Below the pieces are notes generated by a model, which did not search any database, was not told the DNA's origin, and worked only from the letters and a program-made list of their open reading frames with translations. This document shows positions 9,618-22,470 of a stretch of DNA of 64,000 bases, in pieces. Origin of the DNA: Cyprinodon diabolis (taxonomy: Eukaryota; Chordata; Actinopteri; Cyprinodontiformes; Cyprinodontidae). Both the position numbers and the translations under genes were made by a program. Within the stretch, counting starts at the first letter, position 1; each line of letters starts with the position of its first letter. The DNA lies in the NCBI GenBank assembly GCA_030533445.1, contig JARPUW010000305.1, positions 58,854 to 122,853 on the forward strand, read 5' to 3'.

Positions 9618-12600
9618 TCTTAGTGTGAGGCGGCCATTTTTTTAAGATCAAACATCTTATTCTCGCCCTCACGGCCACATATTTGGAGCTACAGTCACCA
9701 TTTTTGGTCAGTTTGTAGACTGAAACCTCTGGACTCACACAATGTCTTCGGAATTACGGTAGGATTAATACTTTTCCTTAAAAACCCTCCAGACCAACCT
9801 AAAGTCGATGAGAGTTTCAGCCTTTCTCTATTCTTTTTGAGCTGAAGATGGGAGAGAAACGAATCAGACTATGTGTTTTCAACTCGTCATAAATATTTTT
9901 CTGAATGACACACATACACCAAAGTTGGTATAGTTGGAGTCGAAGGATTGCTGATGCTCATGGTGAAAATGTTTTTTGAATAACTCATACGGTTTTTGAT
10001 CAGTAGTCGTTTGTTCGGTGCCGTTCTTCCCATACAAAAAAGCCTGGGAAGAAGAAACCAATAGTGAGTGCAGCTGTTGTCTGTGTCAGTGAGAGGCTCG
10101 TTAAGCGTTGTCAAGGTTACCAAGCTTCAAACAGATTTTACCTCTGCTGTTTTAAACAGCACATATTAATCTAATGGAGGGTGAAAGGACTGATTTAACA
10201 TTGGGAAATGGATACTATATGACTGCTGTCCATGACACTTCCCTTGCCACTCAGCACTGATAGACTTTCAAAATAAGACTCCAGGGACCCTACAAAATAA
10301 AAGCCTCTATATTTTTTACATATATTTATTGCCCTATATGGCTCAACATTATGACCCAAACTCAACCCCGTTTTAGAGAATAGACTCTAGGAGACTGTTT
10401 AAAACACACCCTATAGCAAATTTCAAAATAAAAGCCTCCCATTTCCGCTTCATCTACTGCCCTAATAACATGGAAAAAGAGTGATTTAACGATTGGAAAG
10501 TAATCAACTATCATTGACGGGTCTGAACATTTTCTATAAACACAACTCTGTTGGACTTTCAAAATAAGACTCCAGGGACCCTACAAAATAAAAGCCTCTA
10601 GATTATACTAATGCATTAATTGATGCAAATGGCTCAACATTATGACCCAAACTCTTCCAGGTTGTTTTTATTAGACTCTAGTGACCTTTTCAAAACACAC
10701 CCAGAGCAAATTTCACAATAAAAGTCTCCCATTTACTCTGTAATACAGCAACTATTCACCTAATAACATGGAAAACCAGTGATTTAACATTTGGAAATGG
10801 ATTCTATATCACTGCTGGGCGTGACCCATCTTTTGATGCACATTCATGATAGACTTTCAAAATAAGACTACAAGGACTCTACAGAATAAAAGCCTCTTCC
10901 TTATACACACTCATACATTCTGGCATATTGCTCATTGCCATTGGTGATTTCATCACTGCAATGGCTCTTAGAAGGCGGGCGGAGCCCGCCAATGGTAACA
11001 GGAGGGCGGAGCCCGCCAAAGGTGATTACATCACTGCAATGGCTCTTAGCAGGCGGGCGGAGCCCGCCATTGGTGATTTCATCACTGCAATGGCTCTTAG
11101 AAGGCGGGCAGAGCCCGCCATTGGTGATTTTTTTCTTCACTGAGATGGCTCCTAGCAGGCGGGCGAAGCCCGCCAACTGGGCTTTACCCACTGTGTTTCA
11201 ATATGGACAACCCATATTACCCTTGTGCATCATACGCTGTGCACGTCTATTTCCCAGATTTCAGCAAAAGTGGCACACAGCTCTCTTTGCCCATGAACTT
11301 GCCCTCTTTCCTTCCCTCAGCAGCCCTCAAAGGCGTAAGCAGTTGGTCTGGGGAGCCCCGACGTCACTTGCCAGGGCCGTATTGGCCCGGTTCCCCAGAC
11401 GGGCAGTAGGTGGCCCCCCTCAAAATTTCTTTAGAAATTTTCTAGTTGGGGGGCCACATGCCGAAGGCATGGCCCACCTACTACTATTGCACATATTTAT
11501 TCCGCGTATTATTGGGGGGCCACATGCCGAAGGCATGGCCCACCTACTACTATTGCACATATTTATTCCGCGTATTATTATTATTATTATAATTCTCCCG
11601 TATACCCAAAACTTCGGCGCGTAACTAGTCCCGCACGGTTTGGCGGATCGGGCCCAAAGTTGGCACACGCGTTGGGACCAATGGGGTGATGTGTGCTTGT
11701 ATAAAACTTTCTCATTAGTCCGAAGGTTTGCGAATTATTAGCGAAAACGTCGCAAAAAAATCCCATAGGAAATGAATGGGAAGAGGTAAAAAAAAGCATA
11801 AAAAACAGCACTTCACTGTGTCGGCATACATTCACCTAGAAAAACAGTTTGAAGCTCAGTTTGTAGATAAATCCTTCGTCTATTTAAAACTGAAGACGGT
11901 ATGTTGATAACTGCTACGGTTTTTGTATAATCAGACCTCAAGCGCCACAAAGTTTTAGCAAAATCCAGCCTGCTAGAGTGGAGCAACTGAAAAGCTAGAG
12001 TGTGAGGCAGGCGTTTTTTAAACACAAAAAAACATTTTAAACTCGCCCTCACGGCCACATATTTATAGCTAGAGTCACCATTTTTGGTCAGTTTGTAGAC
12101 TGAAATCTCTGGACCCACACAATATCTTCGGAATTACGGTAGGATTAATACTTTTCCTTAAAAACCCTCCAGACCGACCTAAAGTCGATGAAAATCAGAG
12201 CCGTTTTTCATTGGTTTTGGAGCAGAAGAGGGGAGAAAAACGAATCAGACTATGTGTTTTAAACTCGTCATAAATATTTTTCTGAATGACACACATACAC
12301 CAAAGTTGGCATAGTTGGAGTCGAAGGATGACTGACGCTCACGGTGAAAAAATTTTTTGAATAACTCATACGGTTTTTGCTCAGCAGTCGTTTGTTCGGA
12401 GGACATTTTAAGCACCTGAAAGCTGAGTGACAGTGACCTGCTGCAGCTAGCTCAATTAGAAGCTTAGGTGTGATGAAACGTTTTTTCTTTTTCTTTCTCT
12501 TCCCATTCAGTTTGTAGATGACCTACAGCCATGAAAGTTACTCCAATCGAAGACAAGATATAGCTGTCGCTTAGATAAAAAGAATTTTTCAGATACCTTT

Positions 12601-12923
12601 TACGGTTTTTACTCAGCAGTCGTTTGTTCGGAGGGGTGCTTTAGCAGCTAAAAGGTGAGTGAGAGTGAGGTCCTGCAGTTAAAAGAAAGGGAGGAGCAGG
12701 TGGGCCAACCATTTTGTTTGTGCTTCGTTTTGGGTTGTGAAAGACCTACAGACATGAAGGTTACCCCAGTCTGAGACAAAGGATAGATGTTGCTTTCACT
12801 GAAAGAATTTTTCAGATATCTTTTACGGTTTTTGCTCAGCAGTCGTTTGTTCGGAGGGTAAGCACCTGGAAGCTAGCTGACAGTTAGCTTCTGCAGCAGC
12901 CTGCTAGAGTGCAGCTGCTGAAA
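9618..12923. repeat. Unit 4, type II, two 66-bp modules
   Basis: Length 3306 bp. Hairpins at 10974-11174, the second with a stem change (GGAGGGCGG). Two 66-bp modules. A CpG transition gives ACGCGTTGGG (11673), also seen in units 19 and 20. Reads GGGAAGAGGTAAAAAA near 11777, shared with unit 15. Ends with the GTTAAAAGAAAGG variant. Confidence 0.97.
11448..11579. repeat. 66-bp hairpin module, 2 copies (unit 4)
   Basis: Copies start at 11448 and 11514, exactly 66 bp apart with no extra ATT between them. They are followed by three more ATT triplets. The two copies look identical, suggesting recent duplication. Confidence 0.97.
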
Positions 12924-15900
12924 TCTTAGTGTGAGGCGGCCATTTTTTTCAGATCAAACATCTTATTCTCGCCCTCACGGCCACATATTTGGAGCTACAG
13001 TCACCATTTTTGGTCAGTTTGTAGACTAAAACCTCTGGACTCACACAATGTCTTCGGAATTACGGTAGGATTAATACTTTTCCTTAAAAACCCTCCAGAC
13101 CAACCTAAAGTCGATGAGAGTTTCAGCCTTTCTCTATTCTTTTTGAGCTGAAGATGGGAGAGAAACGAATCAGACTATGTGTTTTCAACTCGTCATAAAT
13201 ATTTTTCTGAATGACACACATACACCAAAGTTGGTATAGTTGGAGTCGAAGGATTGCTGATGCTCATGGTGAAAATGTTTTTTGAATAACTCATACGGTT
13301 TTTGATCAGTAGTCGTTTGTTCGGTGCCGTTCTTCCCATACAAAAAAGCCTGGGAAGAAGAAACCAATAGTGAGTGCAGCTGTTGTCTGTGTCAGTGAGA
13401 GGCTCGTTAAGCGTTGTCAAGGTTACCAAGCTTCAAACAGATTTTACCTCTGCTGTTTTAAACAGCACATATTAATCTAATGGAGGGTGAAAGGACTGAT
13501 TTAACATTGGGAAATGGATACTATATGACTGCTGTCCATGACACTTCCCTTGCCACTCAGCACTGATAGACTTTCAAAATAAGACTCCAGGGACCCTACA
13601 AAATAAAAGCCTCTATATTTTTTACATATATTTATTGCCCTATATGGCTCAACATTATGACCCAAACTCAACCCCGTTTTAGAGAATAGACTCTAGGAGA
13701 CTGTTTAAAACACACCCTATAGCAAATTTCAAAATAAAAGCTTCCCATTTCCGCTTCATCTACTGCCCTAATAACATGGAAAAAGAGTGATTTAACGATT
13801 GGAAAGTAATCAACTATCATTGACGGGTCTGAACATTTTCTATAAACACAACTCTGTTGGACTTTCAAAATAAGACTCCAGCGACCCTACAAAATAAAAG
13901 CCTCTAGATTATACTAATGCATTAATTGATGCAAATGGCTCAACATTATGACCCAAACTCTTCCAGGTTGTTTTTATTAGACTCTAGTGACCTTTTCAAA
14001 ACACACCCCAGAGCAAATTTCACAATAAAAGTCTCCCATTTACTCTGTAATAAAGCAACTATTCACCTAATAACATGGAAAACCAGTGATTTAACATTTG
14101 GAAATGGATTCTATATCACTGCTGGGCGTGACCCATCTTTTGATGCACATTCATGATAGACTTTCAAAATAAGACTACAAGGACTCTACAGAATAAAAGC
14201 CTCTTCCTTATACACACTCATACATTCTGGCATATTGCTCATTGCCATTGGTGATTTCATCACTGCAATGGCTCTTAGAAGGAGGGCGGAGCCCGCCAAT
14301 GGTAACAGGCGGGCGGAGCCCGCCAAAGGTGATTACATCACTGCAATGGCTCTTAGCAGGCGGGCGGAGCCCGCCATTGGTGATTTCATCACTGCAATGG
14401 CTCTTAGAAGGCGGGCAGAGCCCGCCATTGGTGATTTTTTTCTTCACTGAGATGGCTCCTAGCAGGCGGGCGAAGCCCGCCAACTGGGCTTTACCCACTG
14501 TGTTTCAATATGGACAACCCATATTACCCTTGTGCATCATACGCTGTGCACGTCTATTTCCCAGATGTCAGCACAAGTGGCACACAGCTCTCTTTGCCCA
14601 TGAACTTGCCCTCTTTCCTTCCCTCAGCAGCCCTCAAAGGCGTAAGCAGTTGGTCTGGGGAGCCCCGACGTCACTTGCCAGGGCCGTATTGGCCCGGTTC
14701 CCCAGACGGGCAGTAGGTGGCCCCCCTCAAAATTTCTTTAGAAATTTTCTAGTTATTATTATAATTCTCCCGTATACCCAAAACTTCGGCGCGTAACTAG
14801 TCCCGCACGGTTTGGCGGATCGGGCCCAAAGTTGGCACACGCGTCGGGACCAATGGGGTGATGTGTGCTTGTATAAAACTTTCTCATTAGTCCGAAGGTT
14901 TGCGAATTATTAGCGAAAACGTCGCAAAAAAATCCCATAGGAAATGAATGGGGAGAGGAAAAAAAAAGCATAAAAAACAGCACTTCACTGTGTCGGCATA
15001 CATTCACCTAGAAAAACAGTTTGAAGCTCAGTTTGTAGATAAATCCTTCGTCTATTTAAAACTGAAGACGGTATGTTGATAACTGCTACGGTTTTTGTAT
15101 AATCAGACCTCAAGCGCCACAAAGTTTTAGCAAAATCCAGCCTGCTAGAGTGGAGCAACTGAAAAGCTAGAGTGTGAGGCAGGCGTTTTTTAAACACAAA
15201 AAAACATTTTAAACTCGCCCTCACGGCCACATATTTATAGCTAGAGTCACCATTTTTGGTCAGTTTGTAGACTGAAATCTCTGGACCCACACAATATCTT
15301 CGGAATTACGGTAGGATTAATACTTTTCCTTAAAAACCCTCCAGACCGACCTAAAGTCGATGAAAATCAGAGCCGTTTTTCATTGGTTTTGGAGCAGAAG
15401 AGGGGAGAAAAACGAATCCGACTATGTGTTTTAAACTCGTCATAAATATTTTTCTGAATGACACACATACACCAAAGTTGGCATAGTTGGAGTCGAAGGA
15501 TGACTGACGCTCACGGTGAAAAAATTTTTTGAATAACTCATACGGTTTTTGCTCAGCAGTCGTTTGTTCGGAGGACATTTTAAGCACCTGAAAGCTGAGT
15601 GACAGTGACCTGCTGCAGCTAGCTCAATTAGAAGCTTAGGTGTGATGAAACGTTTTTTCTTTTTCTTTCTCTTCCCATTCAGTTTGTAGATGACCTACAG
15701 CCATGAAAGTTACTCCAATTGAAGACAAGATATAGCTGTCGCTTAGATAAAAAGAATTTTTCAGATACCTTTTACGGTTTTTACTCAGCAGTCGTTTGTT
15801 CGGAGGGGTGCTTTAGCAGCTAAAAGGTGAGTGAGAGTGAGGTCCTGCAGTTCAAACAAAGGGAGGAGCAGGTGGGCCAACCATTTTGTTTGTGCTTCGT

Positions 15901-16095
15901 TTTGGGTTGTGAAAGACCTACAGACATGAAGGTTACCCCAGTCTGAGACAAAGGATAGATGTTGCTTTCACTGAAAGAATTTTTCAGATATCTTTTACGG
16001 TTTTTGCTCAGCAGTCGTTTGTTCGGAGGGTAAGCACCTGGAAGCTAGCTGACAGTTAGCTTCTGCAGCAGCCTGCTAGAGTGCAGCTGCTGAAA
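12924..16095. repeat. Unit 5, type II, no 66-bp module
   Basis: Length 3172 bp. CAGATC form of A, with a private GACTAAAACC at about 13024. Hairpins at 14281-14481, the first with GGAGGGCGG. Reads CAGATGTCAGC in D, as do units 9, 15 and 18. The module site has two ATT triplets. From about 14762 onward it is colinear with unit 11 at an offset of 19,156 bp. Confidence 0.97.
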
Positions 16096-19000
16096 TCTTA
16101 GTGTGAGGCGGCCATTTTTTAAGATCAAACATCTTATTCTCGCCCTCACGGCCACATATTTGGAGCTACAGTCACCATTTTTGGTCAGTTTGTAGACTGA
16201 AACCTCTGGACTCACACAATGTCTTCGGAATTACGGTAGGATTAATACTTTGCCTTAAAAACCCTCCAGACCAACCTAAAGTGGATGAGAGTTTCAGCCT
16301 TTCTCCATTCTTTTTGAGCTGAAGATGGGAGAAAAACGAATCAGACTATGTGTTTTCAACTCGTCATAAATATTTTTCTGAATGACACACATACACCAAA
16401 GTTGGTATAGTTGGAGTCGAAGGATTGCTGATGCTCATGGTGAAAATGTTTTTTGAATAACTCATACGGTTTTTGATCAGTAGTCGTTTGTTCGGTGCCG
16501 TTCTTCCCATACAAAAAAGCCTGGGAAGAAGAAACCAATAGTGAGTGCAGCTGTTGTCTGTGTCAGTGAGAGGCTCGTTAAGCGTTGTCAAGGTTACCAA
16601 GCTTCAAACAGATTTTACCTCTGCTGTTTTAAACAGCACATATTAATCTAATGGAGGGTGAAAGGACTGATTTAACATTGGGAAATGGATACTATATGAC
16701 TGCTGTACATGACACTTCCCTTGCCACTCAGCACTGATAGACTTTCAAAATAAGACTCCAGGGACCCTACAAAATAAAAGCCTCTATATTTTTTACATAT
16801 ATTTATTGCTCTATATGGCTCAACATTATGACCCAAACTCAACCCCGTTTTAGAGAATAGACTCTAGGAGACTGTTTAAAACACACCCTATAGCAAATTT
16901 CAAAATAAAAGCCTCCCATTTCCGCTTCATCTACTGCCCTAATAACATGGAAAAAGAGTGATTTAACGATTGGAAAGTAATCAACTATCATTGACGGGTC
17001 TGAACATTTTCTATAAACACAACTCTGTTGGACTTTCAAAATAAGACTCCAGGGACCCTACAAAATAAAAGCCTCTAGATTATAGTAATGCATTAATTGA
17101 TGCAAATGGCTCAACATTATGACCCAAACTCTTCCAGGTTGTTTTTATTAGACTCTAGTGACCTTTTCAAAACACACCCCAGAGCAAATTTCACAATAAA
17201 AGTCTCCCATTTACTCTGTAATACAGCAACTATTCACCTAATAACATGGAAAACCAGTGATTTAACATTTGGAAATGGATTCTATATCACTGCTGGGCGT
17301 GACCCATCTTTTGATGCACATTCATGATAGACTTTCAAAATAAGACTACAAGGACTCTACAGAATAAAAGCCTCTTCCTTATACACACTCATACATTCTG
17401 GCATATTGCTCATTGCCTTTGGTGATTTCATCACTGCAATGGCTCTTAGAAGGCGGGCGGAGCCCGCCAATGGTAACAGGCGGGCGGAGCCCGCCAAAGG
17501 TGATTACATCACTGCAATGGCTCTTAGCAGGCGGGCGGAGCCCGCCATTGGTGATTTCATCACTGCAATGGCTCTTAGAAGGCGGGCAGAGCCCGCCATT
17601 GGTGATTTTTTTCTTCACTGAGATGGCTCCTAGCAGGCGGGCGAAGCCCGCCAACTGGGCTTTACCCACTGTGTTTCAATATGGACAACCCATATTACCC
17701 TTGTGCATCATACGCTGTGCACGTCTATTTCCCAGATTTCAGCACAAGTGGCACACAGCTCTCTTTGCCCATGAACTTGCCCTCTTTCCTTCCCTCAGCA
17801 GCCCTCAAAGGCGTAAGCAGTTGGTCTGGGGAGCCCCGACGTCACTTGCCAGGGCCGTATTGGCCCGGTTCCCAAGACGGGCAGTAGGTGGCCCCCCTCA
17901 AAATTTCTTTAGAAATTTTCTAGTTATTATAATTCTCCCGTATACCCAAAACTTCGGCGCGTAACTAGTCCCGCACGGTTTGGCGGATCGGGCCCAAAGT
18001 TGGCACACGCGTCGGGACCAATGGGGTGATGTGTGCTTGTATAAAACTTTCTCATTAGTCCGAAGGTTTGCGAATTATTAGCGAAAACGTCGCAAAAAAA
18101 TCCCATAGGAAATGAATGGGGAGAGGAAAAAAAAAGCATAAAAAACAGCACTTCACTGTGTCGGCATACATTCACCTAGAAAAACAGTTTGAAGCTCAGT
18201 TTGTAGATAAATCCTTCGTCTATTTAAAACTGAAGACGGTATGTTGATAACTGCTACGGTTTTTGTATAATCAGACCTCAAGCGCCACAAAGTTTTAGCA
18301 AAATCCAGCCTGCTAGAGTGGAGCAACTGAAAAGCTAGAGTGTGAGGCAGGCGTTTTTTAAACACAAAAAAACATTTTAAACTCGCCCTCACGGCCACAT
18401 ATTTATAGCTAGAGTCACCATTTTTGGTCAGTTTGTAGACTGAAATCTCTGGACCCACACAATATCTTCGGAATTACGGTAGGATTAATACTTTTCCTTA
18501 AAAACCCTCCAGACCGACCTAAAGTCGATGAAAATCAGAGCCGTTTTTCATTGGTTTTGGAGCAGAAGAGGGGAGAAAAACGAATCCGACTATGTGTTTT
18601 AAACTCGTCATAAATATTTTTCTGAATGACACACATACACCAAAGTTGGCATAGTTGGAGTCGAAGGATGTCTGACGCTCACGCTGAAAAAATTTTTTGA
18701 ATAACTCATACGGTTTTTGCTCAGCAGTCGTTTGTTCGGAGGACATTTTAAGCACCTGAAAGCTGAGTGACAGTGACCTGCTGCAGCTAGCTCAATTAGA
18801 AGCTTAGGTGTGATGAAACGTTTTTTCTTTTTCTTTCTCTTCCCATTCAGTTTGTAGATGACCTACAGCCATGAAAGTTACTCCAATTGAAGACAAGATA
18901 TAGCTGTCGCTTAGATAAAAAGAATTTTTCAGACACCTTTTACGGTTTTTACTCAGCAGTCGTTTGTTCGGAGGGGTGCTTTAGCAGCTAAAAGGTGAGT

Positions 19001-19263
19001 GAGAGTGAGGTCCTGCAGTTCAAACAAAGGGAGGAGCAGGTGGGCCAACCATTTTGTTTGTGCTTCGTTTTGGGTTGTGAAAGACCTACAGACATGAAGG
19101 TTACCCCAGTCTGAGACAAAGGATAGATGTTGCTTTCACTGAAAGAATTTTTCAGATATCTTTTACGGTTTTTGCTCAGCAGTCGTTTGTTCGGAGGGTA
19201 AGCACCTGGAAGCTAGCTGACAGTTAGCTTCTGCAGCAGCCTGCTAGAGTGCAGCTGCTGAAA
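16096..19263. repeat. Unit 6, type II, no 66-bp module
   Basis: Length 3168 bp. Shares with unit 12 a six-T run at the start, CTTTGCCTTAAAAACC at about 16246 and AAAGTGGATGAGAG at about 16280. Hairpins at 17452-17652. D has TTCCCAAGAC (17874), which breaks the GTCTGGGGA stem. A' has GTCTGACGCTCACGCTG (about 18670), shared only with unit 13. Its second half continues into unit 7 as part of the 22,515-bp repeat. Confidence 0.97.
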
Positions 19264-22200
19264 TCTTAGTGTGAGGCGGCCATTTTTTTAAGATCAAACA
19301 TCTTATTCTCGCCCTCACGGCCACATATTTGGAGCTACAGTCACCATTTTTGGTCAGTTTGTAGACTGAAACCTCTGGACTCACACAATGTCTTCGGAAT
19401 TACGGTAGGATTAATACTTTTCCTTAAAAACCCTCCAGACCAACCTAAAGTCGATGAGTTTCAGCCTTTCTCCATTCTTTTTGAGCTGAAGATGGGAGAG
19501 AAACGAATCAGACTATGTGTTTTCAAGTCGTCATAAATATTGTTCTGAATGACACACATACACCAAAGTTGGTATACTTGGAGTCGAAGGATTGCTGATG
19601 CTCATGGTGAAAATGTTTTTTGAATAACTCATACGGTTTTTGATCAGTAGTCGTTTGTTTTCGTTGCCGTTCTTCCCATACAAAAAAGCCTGGGAAGAAG
19701 AAACCAATAGTGAGTGCAGCTGTTGTCTGTGTCAGTGAGAGGCTCGTTAAGCGTTGTCAAGGTTACCAAGCTTCAAACAGATTTTACCTCTGCTGTTTTA
19801 AACAGCACATATTAATCTAATGGAGGGTGAAAGGACTGATTTAACATTGGGAAATGGATACTATATGACTGCTGTCCATGACACTTCCCTTGCCACTCAG
19901 CACTGATAGACTTTCAAAATAAGACTCCAGGGACCCTACAAAATAAAAGCCTCTATATTTTTTACATATATTTATTGCCCTATATGGCTCAATATTATGA
20001 CCCAAACTCAACCCCGTTTTAGAGAATAGACTCTAGGAGACTGTTTAAAACACACCCTATAGCAAATTTCAAAATAAAAGCCTCCCATTTCCGCTTCATC
20101 TACTGCCCTAATAACATGGAAAAAGAGTGATTTAACGATTGGAAAGTAATCAACTATCATTGACGGGTCTGAACATTTTCTATAAACACAACTCTGTTGG
20201 ACTTTCAAAATAAGACTCCAGCGACCCTACAAAATAAAAGCCTCTAGATTATACTAATGCATTAATTGATGCAAATGGCTCAACATTATGACCCAAACTC
20301 TTCCAGGTTGTTTTTATTAGACTCTAGTGACCTTTTCAAAACACACCCAGAGCAAATTTCACAATAAAAGTCTCCCATTTACTCTGTAATACAGCAACTA
20401 TTCACCTAATAACATGGAAAACCAGTGATTTAACATTTGGAAATTGATTCTATATAACTGCTGGGCATGACCCATCTTTAGATGCACTTCCATGATAGAC
20501 TTTCAAAATAAGACTCCAGGGACTCTACAGAATAAAAGCCTCTTCCTTATACACACTCATACATTCTGGCATATTGCTCATTGCCATTTGTAATTTCATC
20601 ACTGCAATGGCTCTTAGAAGGCGGGCGGAGCCCGCCATTGGTGATTTCATCACTGCAATGGCTCTTAGAAGGCGGGCGGAGCCCGCCATTGGTGATTTCA
20701 TCACTGCAATGGCTCTTAGCAGGCGGGCAGAGCCCGCCATTGGTGATTTTTTTCATCGCTGCAAGGGCTCCTAGCAGGCGGGCGGAGCCCACCAACTGAG
20801 CTTTACCCACTGCGGTTCAATATGGACAACCCATATTACCCTTTTGCATCATACGCTGTGCACGTCTATTTCCCAGATTTCAGCACAAGTGGCACACAGC
20901 TCTCTTTGCCCATGACCTAGCCCTCTTTCCTTCCCTCAGCAGCCCTCAAAGGCGTAAGCAGTTGGTCTGGGGAGCCCCGACATCACTTGCCAGGGCCGTA
21001 TTGGCCCTGTTCCCCAGACGGGCAGTAGGTGGCCCCCCTCAAAATTTCTTTAGAAATTTTCTAGTTGGGGGGCCACATGCCGAAGGCATGGCCCACCTAC
21101 TACTATTGCACATATTTATTCCGCGTATTATTATTATAATTCTCCCGTATACCCAAAACTTCGGCGCGTAACTAGTCCCGCACGGTTTGGCGGATCGGGC
21201 CCAAAGTTGGCACACGCGTCGGGACCAATGGGGTGATGTGTGCTTGTATAAAACTTTCTCATTAGTCCGAAGGTTTGCGAATTATTAGCGAAAACGTCGC
21301 AAAAAAATCCCATAGGAAATGAATGGGGAGAGGAAAAAAAAAGCATAAAAAACAGCACTTCACTGTGTCGGCATACATTCACCTAGAAAAACAGTTTGAA
21401 GCTCAGTTTGTAGATAAATCCTTCATCTATTTAAAACTGAAGACGGTATGTTGATAACTGCTACGGTTTTTGTATAATCAGACCTCAAGCGCCACAAAGT
21501 TTTAGCAAAATCCAGCCTGCTAGAGTGGAGCAACTGAAAAGCTAGAGTGTGAGGCAGGCGTTTTTTAAACACAAAAAAACATTTTAAACTCGCCCTCACG
21601 GCCACATATTTATAGCTAGAGTCACCATTTTTGGTCAGTTTGTAGACTGAAATCTCTGGACCCACACAATATCTTCGGAATTACGGTAGGATTAATACTT
21701 TTCCTTAAAAACCCTCCAGACCGACCTAAAGTCGATGAAAATCAGAGCCGTTTTTCATTGGTTTTGGAGCAGAAGAGGGGAGAAAAACGAATCCGACTAT
21801 GTGTTTTAAACTCGTCATAAATATTTTTCTGAATGACACACATACACCAAAGTTGGCATAGTTGGAGTCGAAGGATGTCTGACGCTCACGGTGAAAAAAT
21901 TTTTTGAATAACTCATACGGTTTTTGCTCAGCAGTCGTTTGTTCGGATGACATTTTAAGCACCTGAAAGCTGAGTGACAGTGACCTGCTGCAGCTAGTTC
22001 AATTAGAAGCTTAGGTGTGATGAAACGTTTTTTCTTTTTCTTTCTCTTCCCATTCAGTTTGTAGATGACCTACAGCCATGAAAGTTACTCCAATTGAAGA
22101 CAAGATATAGCTGTCGCTTAGATAAAAAGAATTTTTCAGACACCTTTTACGGTTTTTACTCAGCAGTCGTTTGTTCGGAGGGGTGCTTTAGCAGCTAAAA

Positions 22201-22470
22201 GGTGAGTGAGAGTGAGGTCCTGCAGTTCAAACAAAGGGAGGAGCAGGTGGGCCAACCATTTTGTTTGTGCTTCGTTTTGGGTTGTGAAAGACCTACAGAC
22301 ATGAAGGTTACCCCAGTCTGAGACAAAGGATAGATGTTGCTTTCACTGAAAGAATTTTTCAGATATCTTTTACGGTTTTTGCTCAGCAGTCGTTTGTTCG
22401 GAGGGTAAGCACCTGGAAGCTAGCTGACAGTTAGCTTCTGCAGCAGCCTGCTAGAGTGCAGCTGCTGAAA
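19264..22470. repeat. Unit 7, type I, one 66-bp module
   Basis: Length 3207 bp. First 1.5 kb near-identical to units 1 and 14. Hairpins at 20620-20793. Private changes include TTCGGATGACATT at about 21942 and CAGCTAGTTCAATT at about 21991. The CpG transition at 21425 is shared with unit 1 and interrupts a reverse-strand frame open in other units. Confidence 0.97.
21067..21132. repeat. 66-bp hairpin module, 1 copy (unit 7)
   Basis: The module follows CTAGTT directly. Unit 14, which matches unit 7 up to this point, lacks it, so gain or loss happened within an otherwise near-identical haplotype. Confidence 0.97.
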
